Made by a program: the position numbers and the translations under genes | Shown: piece after piece, positions 20,882 through 64,000 of the stretch | Position numbering within the stretch: position 1 is the first letter of the stretch | How the letters are laid out: each line of letters starts with the position of its first letter | The notes under the pieces: generated by a model | What the model was told of the DNA's origin: nothing | Seen by the model: only the letters and a program-made list of their open reading frames with translations | Database searches by the model: none | Source of the DNA: Tanytarsus gracilentus | Taxonomy: Eukaryota > Arthropoda > Insecta > Diptera > Chironomidae | Assembly (NCBI GenBank): GCA_038502055.1 | Contig: JAXRKN010000026.1 | Span: forward strand, 186,001-250,000 | Reading direction: 5' to 3' | Length of the DNA stretch: 64,000 nucleotides

Positions 20882-23800
20882 ATAAAAATGTTGAATGATT
20901 TAATTCATGGAATGTGCTGAACGTGTAAAGAATATTGATAAAAAAAAATTTACTTCTAATGAAAAAGATTTTATTGAGGTAGAAAAGATGGTATTGCAAC
21001 TTAAAAGCTGCTAAAAAATCTATGAATTTATGTCTCATCACATACTCAACGTGCAACTTCAACTGCTCAATTCAGATGTCATTTTTAAATTTCCTAAAAT
21101 AAGCCTGAAAAGACAAAACAAAAATAAAACACTTGAAATTTTTATTTTCGTAAATTTTACCCAATTTTAATCTATCGATTTTTGAATCATTACATCCCTC
21201 TCAATTTTTTTTTATTATTTTTTCATTTTGCATTTTTAAATAACTATAATAATGAAAATTTCTCATAGCATTTTAGTAGACTAAGTGAATTGTTAATTTG
21301 TTAATACTTTCATCTCTTAAACATCTCTCTTTTAATTTTATTAAATCGGTTCTTTCTGTTTATTTTCGCTTTTCAACTACATTTTTTTTTTCTCTATTAT
21401 ACTCTCGACTTCATTTTTTTATAATATAATTATTTTTCTCATCTTTATATTTTGTTTCTCATATAAAATGAAACGTGTTTATTAAAGAATAAGATTTTCT
21501 CTTTTTTTTTATTTTTTCAGGTTCAATTGTTTTCATATTTTTTTAAAAAATATTATTTTGATTTTCATTTTTCACTTGTTTTAAAAATTAGTAATTTGCT
21601 AATTGAAAATAAAAATATTCATATGAGCTATAAATAAAAAAATTATACTCGTTACGTGAGAGTGACAGGAAAATCAATACACAATTTAAAGGGATGCGAC
21701 ATGTGATTTTAAATATGTCAATTGATCGCGTTCTTTTGTCTAACTGCGCGAGTGAATAATGACACAGATCGTGCGGAACGAGTGAAGGCAATTATAATAG
21801 AGAAAAAAATCGATAAAAGTCAAGCTTAAAAAATCTTTTAAATATTTAATGAAAGAGAGAGCATGTCTAGATGTCATGAATCGCATCGAAATAGCTAGTC
21901 ATGCAAATTGGCAATAACGAGAATGAGTGAGAGGAAAGGTAAGTTTCAATATTTATATATATTGATGCCATTATCATTCTCTTATTTATATCGCATTTTA
22001 TGTACGTAAGATTTTGTTGTCTTGGCCTCATCATCATCATCATCGTCATAACAATAACTTTTATCGACCCTTATATTGCAGGTAAATTGACATTTCACAA
22101 GTTCTGCCTTCACCCACCGGTTGTCATTGTCATGCCTCACTGCGTCAGCCCATAAAAATCAGCAAACGTCAAAGGGATGAAATAAAAGTCTAAAAATAAT
22201 TTTACATCGCTCTACACACAAAAGCATGTTTCGAATCCTTCCTGTATGCAGCACTTTGTTTGATTGCTATGTGTGATAAATAATAATGGCGCATACTTAA
22301 AACATAATACCATCATAATCTCTTTTCCTTAAGATGCTTTCGTTTGAAGAAACAAGAAAATTAGCTTTCGAAAAAAGTTTATGAAGAAAGTCTTTGTGGA
22401 GCTTTCAATATCCGGGCGACGCTTTAAAATTTTTTTGACTAAGAAGCGATTTATCAACTTTTGCTTCACATCCATCTTTCAATTTTGTCGTTTAGCGTTC
22501 TCGCTTCAATTCTCGCGTTCTCAAAATGTTGAGTACATTTTTAGAATAAAACTTTCTTTCTTCATCTCTACTATAAACGAATGCCAATTTCATCGCATTC
22601 GAACTAATGCATTTTACGTGCTTTCGATATATGAACATGAATGGAAATATTCGTCGAAAAAAATTCTAGAGAATTTTTTAAAAAAGCAATTTGAAAAGGA
22701 TTTTTGGCATTAGCCTTGCGGATACCGCAAAATATTTTTTTGACCCTTTTAAAGTGTTTTAGATGAAAATTTAAAACCAATTTTCTAGATTAAAATTTTA
22801 TTTAATATTCAACTTTGAAAATATATTTTTTAACCATTCTAATTTAAATAGACTTTTTTTTTCATAGAATTTAAAACACAGTGAGGTTAAAAAGAATTTT
22901 TCATGTGATCACAAAATTTCATTGAGCTTTTTTTTAACATGAAAATTCTCTTTAACCTTTTAAAACAATTTTTTCAATTTAAAAAATAAATTATTTTTAG
23001 TGAGAGAAAAAGAAAACAATTTTTTCATCAACGACCATAAATCCATTTTTCATCTGTTTTAAATGTTTCATTATTTTCTACATTTAATGTGTATGTAATG
23101 TTGTATAATTTAATATATTTGGCAACATTTGGAATTTGATTGAGAAGATTTTAATTTTTTTTTTGATCAATATTTTATGTTCGGGGGTATGAGAGACTTT
23201 TCTATTAATATTTTTCTTCCATAAGTTTTCATGCTTAATTGTTTGTAATAATTATTTTCATTAGATTCTCATTTAATTCGCTGAAAGAACAATAGGAGAA
23301 AAATCATATTAAGATGGGGAGAGAGTGAAAAAGGGAATGTTCAAAAAAGATTTCAGATCAAATTCACAAAATTTGTTGAGCTTTAAATTTAGGAAAAAAA
23401 ACTTTTGATTCTTCTTTTCTTATCAGCATTTCCCGATACACTTCCCCCCTTTCAGTTTACACAAAAGCTTTTATTGGCATCTCTTCTCTCCCATTCTGTT
23501 CATCCAGGAAGATGAGAATAATGAGCTCTAACACAATCGTTTCACATTCTCTGCCACTTTTCTTGTCATTTCAGGGTGGGAAAAAATGATTTGTTGACTT
23601 TCTTTCTTCTTCATTGTCTCGTTTGTTCATAAAGATTGATTTTTTTAGCTATTTTGTTGAAAATGTTAACATATTTTTTCTCTTTTTCATAACATTAATT
23701 CATTACACGCTCGGAAAACCTAAAGAACAGTTAAAAAAAATTTCTTCTGCGTGATAATTGAGACTTAATTAATCATTTAATTTTACGCGACATGAAAAAA

Positions 23801-26800
23801 ACATTTATGGCGTTTTCGTTTATGCTTATAACTTTTTTTTTCTCTTTAATCTTTACGATTTTTTTCGTCTTTTCTAGGCAGGACAGGCGGTCGTTAAGTG
23901 GAGAAAGATTGAGTAACATACAAATGTTGGAAATTATTTACATAAATAATTAGTGCAAATCTAATTCTGTTTAATCCATAAATTTTCTCGTGCTTTCCTT
24001 CTCCTTCTCGCCCTCCGCCTCTATGTAACTGCTGACGTTTATTGTGATTGAAATTAACAAAGTTACACACGTAAATATTTACTTTCCTCTTTTTCGTGCT
24101 GCTAATTGAGTGCGTTTTTCTTGAAGTTGAAAATATCCCCAAATAATTTTTTTTTCTAATGCACGAATTTAATCTTGGCAGTTCTAAACGTAAAATTAAA
24201 GATCAACTTACACACAGACTCGCTAAAATATTCATCCAATTTCACTTTACGTTCTTCAGGGACGTTCAACATTCGGTTCGAAAATTAATTATTAAAACAA
24301 TTAGTTTTCTTCTCTTTAACCCTCAAAAAGGCAGTGAATGTATGGCACATCCAAAAAAAGTGTTTTATCGATGATATAAAATTGAAATTATAAGAAAAAC
24401 TTTTTTGAGTATTTTTTTTTAAATTTCCGATGGGAAATATTGCGTTTAAATTTGATGAGGAAAAATGTGAATTTTTAACCTGGCAAAATTGTGAATCTTT
24501 TTAACTTTTTCTTGGAGTTTTTTTTGAGCGCAAGAAAATGGAAATCAAAGGTCATGTCACGAGTTTCGAGGTTAGTGAAAATAAGAAGAATTCCGCACTC
24601 TAGATTTATTTTCTGTTTTTGTTAAACGGAAAACACCCAAACATCCGCAATCTAATCTCTCAATTCATTAAAATACTGCCGCAAGTGCTTAAATTTAGTC
24701 TTGTTATTTTTTGGATCATTTAATGAAATTCCGTTTTTTATTAAATCTTAAGGATTGTCAATTAATAATGAATGTCTCGTTGAGACATGAAGTTACGTAT
24801 TTCCAATTTTATACCATCAATCACGCATCTTTTTTTATAAATATTTCTGTGACCTCTGATTTCGAGCTTTTTTCAGCGATTCACAATTGAAAAAAATTCA
24901 CAAATCTCAGCATAGAGTCGAGAGTGAATTATTAATGATTTATTTTATTTTATAGAATGAAAATTCTTTTTTCGTATCGAAAAAAAAAACATAAATCGGA
25001 GAGAAAAAATTCACACGAAAAGCATTAAAGCACGAAATATTTATTACACGATGAAAAAACTTTTTTTACGTATATTTTCGAGCTCTTTACAGGGCGCTGA
25101 ATTTCCATAAAAACTTCAAAGGACATGATTTAATATTTCAAGGAGAAAGAGATGGTGACTTTTAAGTGTAGATCTTGCGCACCCTTTGGTTGATTTATAA
25201 CAAAAGAAAAATTTTCATTTACACACCGAAACTCGCTGTCTGTTCGAATTATTTATGCTGTGTCGAGTTTAATCCTCCAAGGTGCGAGTATTTCATTTTG
25301 CAAACACCATTACCGAATGGAAATGTTGCTGTTGAATTGTTATCTATTTATTTTTCCAAATCTTTCACTCTGCTCTGTTTCCCTTGTCTTTATTTTATTC
25401 GCCAGTCTTAAGCACATATTGACAATTTAAGTGAAACTTAAAAGAAGAGCTTTTTTTGAGTTAAATATCTTCACTCTCATTTGTTACGAGTGACAATGAT
25501 GGAAGATGCTTAGTTTTGCATCCCTTAGGAGGTTTGAAAATTTATTTGAAAACTCATTGATGACTTTCTAAAAGTTGAAGAGAGCTTTTAAAGCTCTGTT
25601 AAAAACGAGCTTTTTGGAAGCTTTTAAAACATTAAGCACAAACATAAATTGTTGAAATCTTTCAATGTCTTCGAATCATTTCACCACGGAATTTCAAGTT
25701 CATCATTCATACTCAAAAGTCCCTTGACCTGCACGAAAATCTCTCCTAATAATTTTTCCTCTCATCATTTTTCAATTTTTCGTTTGCGAAGGAGAGCACT
25801 CTCGTGTAAGATTGTGACAAAGAGGATTTTATGATGAAAAATTTTTCATTTCTCGCTGTGATGGAAGGTTCCTCAGCAATTTCACAATTTTCTTGCCATT
25901 AATTAATCATCGAATGAACCCAAAATACTTCAGATTCACTGTTCTTTTTTCGCTTTTATTCCGGCTGACCAATTCTTGTGAATTTTGCGCTCAGAAAAAA
26001 GATAAGAATTTTTTCGCCTTCTTGCCACTTGTATTAATTAGTGATGGGCGAATCTCTTTCACATTCATCATGATTAAAATTCAATTAGTGAAAAAATTTA
26101 TACTTTTTCTTTTTTGGATTTTCTCGAGTGAAAGATCTGAGCAAAATTTTAATTACTTTATCAGAAATTTAATTAATTTTTCGGCAAATGTTTTCATATA
26201 TGAAGATGGTTTTTTCAAAATTTGAATGGCTTGTAACTTTGGGTTTGATTAAAATAATTTTACATTTAAAAGCTCTTGAATTTTTGTTAACGAAAGCTTT
26301 TTAAATTTCGCCCATGCTTTAAACCCCTTTAAGATTATCTTTCAGATTACTTCACCAACTATAACTCGAGATAAGAGCAGGATGAAACTTGAAAGGTAAA
26401 CCGAAATAATTGAAAAGTTTTTTTCATCTTTTCCGACTCAACTTTGCTCTCTCCCATGAAGTGCTTGAAATTTAATTTCCCTTCAGCGCCCTTTTTTATG
26501 CAATCGACGAATGAATAACTTTTTTAATGCCCCGCTATGTACATTAAACTAAAGGAGAAATCTTTCTCTCGCTTGTAACTGTAGAAAAGAAAAATTATCA
26601 AACTTTTTTTTTCCTCATTTTAAATTATTGTATTGTGATCGTGATGTTTTTTCACCCACGCGTGACATTCAAGAAAAATTATGAGAGACACGCAGACATG
26701 AAATGAATGAAGGGGAGCTTGAATTTTATTTTGGTGACATTTGCGAGCGAAAGCTGGAAGACGAAATGATTAAATTTCCAATTCCAAGCACACCTCGCTG

Positions 26801-27961
26801 TCACTCTCTCACATTTTCATTATTAAGTTCTTTCTTTAAAGGCAAATTTCCTCTTAAAATTTTTTTTTTGAAATAATTTAAGTTTTCTTTAATTAAGTAT
26901 TGCTTGTAAGTTTTTCCTTTTGTGTGGTTTTATTTCACCGAACTCAAACGAGATGTTTTTTTCTGAGAATTAAGTTTAGGATTCTTTTTGCAAAAAGAAT
27001 TGTGAAATTTTCTAACTTTAAGTATTTTCATTGAGATGCATTTTGGCGTATACTTTTTTTCCGCACATTTTAAAGTGCTTCTCTAATAATTTTTGTCATC
27101 ACATATTTTTTTACTCTTCTGCTCGTGTTCTCATCAAACAAAGAAAGTTTTTGCGGTATTTGCAGAGATTTTGCATAAATCTCCCGAATGTATGCTTTTG
27201 TAATTGCAATTAGATGGAGATTTGGGAGAGATAAGGGCTTTCATTGTCATCATTGAGAGAGCCATAATATTGTTAATTGCTGCCATTGTTAGAAGTTTGA
27301 AGATTTTCAAGTTGATTATAATGCAGATTGATTTGCATTTTCAGTTTGTTTAACTTTAAATTTAAATTTCATCCTCATAATGTTCGGAATTTAGCAACAA
27401 CCTCAACCGTATGTCGAATATTTTGAAAAGGGTTTCAACGTTATTAAAATCCTCATTTAAAATTCATTAAATTTTACCTCGATAGTTTCGACGTGTGTAC
27501 GTGTGCGAAAGAGGTTGTTTTCACACTAATGAGCACTCAAGTCTTTCGCTTTTTAGTGAATAATTTATTAATTTCTATTAAAGGATGTGTGAATGTGTGT
27601 CTGTGTGTGTGTGTGTGGTATCTTAAAATATTTAAATTCAATACTCGAATGATTTTCACTATGTGACTCGATTTATTCCCTTTAGATGATTTTTAAATCT
27701 TATTTCATAATAAAAAGAACACATTTTTATTTTTTAGGTTATTATGGAAATCTATGTTAAAGATTTTTTTTTATTTAAAAAATGGGATCTTTTTTTTCTG
27801 GGGTAGTTTATCAACTTTTTTTTTGTGAAATTGTTCTCTAATCATGAAGTCCGACAATGATATTCAAGTTAAACTATTAGGGTCGAAATTGAGATAATTT
27901 GCATTAATTTTTGAGATCTTTACCTCAAAAGCTGTCGCATTTACATTTTCCCGATCCCCTT
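20882..27961. other. 7-kb intergenic region, no gene recognised
   Basis: Very AT-rich, with long A and T runs. Open frames of up to 110 codons on the plus strand (22381-22713, 25893-26225) are rich in Phe, Lys, Ile and Ser, show no domain and have no plausible spliced continuation, so I do not annotate them. No RNA gene or transposon ends were seen. It separates the housekeeping cluster from the 3' end of kcc. Confidence 0.55.
27594..27617. repeat. (TG)n microsatellite
   Basis: A TG dinucleotide run with one interruption (tgtgtgtctgtgtg...), about 24 bp. Confidence 0.85.
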
Positions 27962-27967
27962 TTTATT
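27962..27967 (-). terminator. candidate poly-A signal of kcc
   Basis: AATAAA on the minus strand about 320 nt downstream of the kcc stop codon. It is the first canonical hexamer I see after the stop. Confidence 0.45.
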
Positions 27968-28287
27968 GCTCTCCTCGAATATCATGTCGATCATTTCATT
28001 TCAAATTTCCTAAATTCATTCCGTCTTTTTTAATACTGAGTTCACCTAATTAACTACGATGTATGTGTTGTTTTTTCTTTAAATTGTTAATTTCATTGTA
28101 TTTCACTTTAAAACTTACTCCTTAGCTCATCTCGAAACTTTTCTCTCATGCTTTCAACAATTCACTTGATTTTTTCATTCTCATTAAGATTTTTTTTTAA
28201 ATATTCAATTAATTTTTGTCCTATAGGAATTTAATATCAATTTTAAATATTAGCAGTTTTAAATGTATAACCTTAAGTGTCATAAAC

Positions 28288-61296
<33,009 letters not shown>

Positions 61297-64000
61297 TTTT
61301 TCCTCCTTCTTACCCAGTTTGGCGAAGGTTTTGATTCACACAAATCACACAAAATTACCACAATTTATTCTTCTTCCTTTCCTACTGGAAGTTGAATTTT
61401 ATTTATTTATTTTTGTTTAGGAATTTCACAGACACTTCTCACAAATTTTCTATTTTTTCTCTCTCACGTCTTCTTCTCTCACTCACAGTCGAGTGAAGAA
61501 GAGGAGAAAAAAAATTGGGAGCAAAAAGCACAAGGAAAAATTTATTTCGTCTGCGGGCTGAATTGTGCCTCACAAGAGTCGCCGAGTCGCAAGTGCACCC
61601 ATTCACTGGGAAGTTTAGTTACACTGACGTGCACTAAATAAACTTTCAACGCGAGAAACTCTATCCAAGATGATTATTTTTGCACAATTTTATCACACAC
61701 CCAGTCTTCCGCACGAGTTTATTGGAAAAAAGTTCCTTTCGATGCAAGCCCGACACAGCAAATGTGTGTTGTGTTAGGACTTTTCCATCCATCCCCGTGG
61801 CGAGAGAGAAAATTTGAGAAAATTCTCAGCAGCTCGACGTGTATGTACATGGGAGATGCGAAGGAGATTGCACATGCGCATTAGCACTGTGGGGTTGCAT
61901 AGAATAGAATAACACGAACAACCAAAAACCCGGGCACTACCACAATTCGATACGAGATGTGAGTTCTCATCTGTATACACAGCTGCTGTGCCACTGCCGA
62001 CCTACTCTTGTGTTTTTTGTTGTCACGCGGGTGAAAAGTTTCGAGAGGTAACTTTTTCATCCTTGAGAGTAAAAAGCTCTCACGTTGTATTTTCTTCACA
62101 CTCTCAAACTATTTTACGTAACGGCACGAGTGAATGTTGTGCTCGTATTTCTAGCTTTCGTGAATAAAGGTGTGATGAGGAAAATCTTGAGCGAGATGAA
62201 AAAAGCTTTTGCTTAATTATTTAACGTATTTTTAAATTTTAAATTATTTTAAACCTTTTAAATTTAAACCTCTAATTTTTTTTAAATTTTCAAAAATTAT
62301 TTTCTGGTTCAATAAAAAAATTGGGTTAAAAGCTCATTTAAAAAAGCACAAAAATTTTATTCGAAAGCTTTCAAATTTAAGTTCCTATATTAAAAGCTCG
62401 CATTTCAAATTTTTGTTAAAAATATTTTTTAAGAAAATTTTCTCAAATTTCAATTGTCAAAATATTTCGCCCCCTCACATGTTCATCATTGAGAATATTT
62501 TATTTTCACATTACTCCAGCACATTTTACTCCATATTATTAAACTTAATCAAAGTTGTGTGAAAAATTTCCTCCACATCACGCATACATTCATAATTTCT
62601 CACATATTGTTGTTGTTTACAAAAATCATTCGAATGATTATTCTCTCTCTCACGCTATGACATATCAACGGGAGACAAAAAGAAAAACTTTTAAGAATTC
62701 AAGACATGACAGTCATCATTAAATTTCATATCACTTAGAAATTCTAACGACGTAACTTTAGCGTGCTATCGGGCACAACTTCATGCATTTGTTTTAGTGA
62801 TTTGACATTTATGCTTCGTTGTCATTTTGCCTTACGGATCAGCACATGCGAACATAATATAGTAAAAAAAGTAAAGTGTGCTCAATCGACACAGCGAGAG
62901 AAAGAGAGCGAGAAGAAAATGTGAAAACTCGAGAGAGTGAAAAAAGTCCATGAATGTGTGTTTGAAAACGAAGATGACGGAAGAAGTGTGAGGATGATGG
63001 GGGCTGCATGAATAAGCTTTTTTCACTCTCCCAAGAAAGAAAAAGTTTTTCTTCTCTCTTTTTTACAATCGTTCTCTCGGCTCACACATGTAATTAAATA
63101 AATTATACGTTTGAAATCTATCTCCCCTCTGATATTCACATCGTCTTTCTAGGCTCTTTGTCTGTGTGGCATTTTGAATGGAGAAAAGTTTGATAAATGG
63201 AAGAAATTATGAGATTGTTTGCTTAATGAATTAAGTTTTATTCAACTTTAATGAGTTTACTTGTGTGAAATTTGTAATAGAAGGATTTTTAATGAGGTTC
63301 TTTAAAATTATGGGATGAAAGTTAATTTTTTATAAATTAATCAATAAAGAAAATTAAGAGCTAAAAAATTTCTCATTCCTAAAGTTTTTCCAGAAAAAAA
63401 TAAATTAAAAAGCTCCGCAAGTGTCTCTGATCTGTAAATAGAATATCCATTGACCTGTTACTTCCGAGAAGGTTCATACATAATTTTATATGTCACAACG
63501 GTCGTTCATAACTTTTATCTCGACATTCTATTTTAAATTACATTTTCTCAACCCCTTCCCATGCAATCCATTACGAGCGATGAGACTGCACAAAAACCAC
63601 ACATTCATAAGTGATGAAGAGCTTTAACGGAGTATAGTTGTGTAAATGTCAAAGGTAATCTCTCGCCACTTTTGATGATGAAAACCTCGTGATTACGCAA
63701 TTATTTTTCGCTATACAGCGAGCGTGGTTATGCTAATTAATTTTTTGGTTGTCATACAAATTTCCAACTCACAACCAGCTGTTGCTGCAATGTCTCGTTT
63801 TGTCTTCTTGTTTTATGCATTAAAAAGAGTAAATATATGGTAATTATGGATGAAGGGTGATGTATAAGACTCGCGTTGAATAGATTTGTGCAAAGCTTTT
63901 GTTTTACGGACAAACCCTCAAATTTGACAAGATTTAAATAATTTGTGGTTAACTTATTTTGCATGTTTTTTAAATGTAATTTTAACAAAAAAAGACAAAC
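61297..64000. promoter_or_regulatory. kcc leader and upstream flank
   Basis: The kcc start codon (minus strand) has a good context (aaaaaaATGG). Beyond it are 5' untranslated and promoter sequences and then AT-rich flank. The block 61,740-62,060 is less AT-rich than its surroundings and may be the core promoter (inference). Open frames below 80 codons in this flank have no recognisable features. Confidence 0.45.

Noticed and set aside
22381..22713. 110-codon plus-strand frame in the intergenic region
   Set aside because: Phe/Lys/Ile-rich composition expected of AT-rich noise, no domain, no splice sites leading to further coding.
25893..26225. 110-codon plus-strand frame
   Set aside because: Hydrophobic and Lys-rich composition from AT-rich DNA; ends in aromatic low complexity and no homology recognised.

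Overview
The window is AT-rich eukaryotic nuclear DNA. It has GT-AG introns, many only 50-120 bp, and animal proteins recognisable from end to end. The protein set (fly-type K-Cl cotransporter, Vha36-type V-ATPase D, UFD1, ARPC4, VPS25, TAF9, RFC4), the compact introns and the AT-rich spacers suggest an insect, most likely a dipteran. That assignment is inference; no species marker is visible.

Layout: 1-4.6 kb is non-coding. 4.8-5.2 kb (+) encodes a CDC42 small effector (CRIB peptide). 6.8-7.9 kb (+) encodes V-ATPase subunit D. 8.8-14.3 kb (-) encodes a 1,663-residue protein with about a dozen C2H2-like fingers and a C-terminal ING-like PHD finger. A tight housekeeping cluster follows: RFC4 (+, 15.6-16.7 kb), TAF9 (-, 16.7-17.6), UFD1 (+, 18.0-19.2), ARPC4 (-, 19.4-20.0) and VPS25 (+, 20.2-20.8). 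Its members alternate head-to-head and tail-to-tail, with promoters as short as 187 bp and convergent ends as close as 40 bp. 20.9-28.2 kb has no recognisable gene.

From 28.3 to 61.3 kb a single minus-strand gene, the K-Cl cotransporter kcc, occupies 33 kb. I reconstruct 24 coding exons that stay in frame through every junction (3,345 nt, 1,114 residues). They include a 14-nt micro-exon, a 7.3-kb intron and a 14.1-kb first intron. Its introns carry most of the mobile DNA in the window: two copies of a ~700-bp Helentron/HINE-like element, a 1,665-bp terminal-inverted-repeat element flanked by TA, and a ~910-bp insertion flanked by a 24-bp direct repeat. 61.3-64 kb is 5' flank.

The genes do not form one pathway: they cover replication (RFC4), transcription (TAF9, PHD/zinc-finger protein), ubiquitin-dependent extraction (UFD1), actin nucleation (ARPC4), ESCRT-II sorting (VPS25), proton pumping (Vha36), CDC42 signalling and KCl transport. 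I found no rRNA, tRNA, CRISPR or bacterial-type system, and no clearly new multi-gene system. The observations most worth following are the PHD/zinc-finger architecture, the kcc micro-exon, the transposon load in kcc, a reading-frame slip at a UFD1 splice junction and a tandem duplication in a bidirectional promoter.
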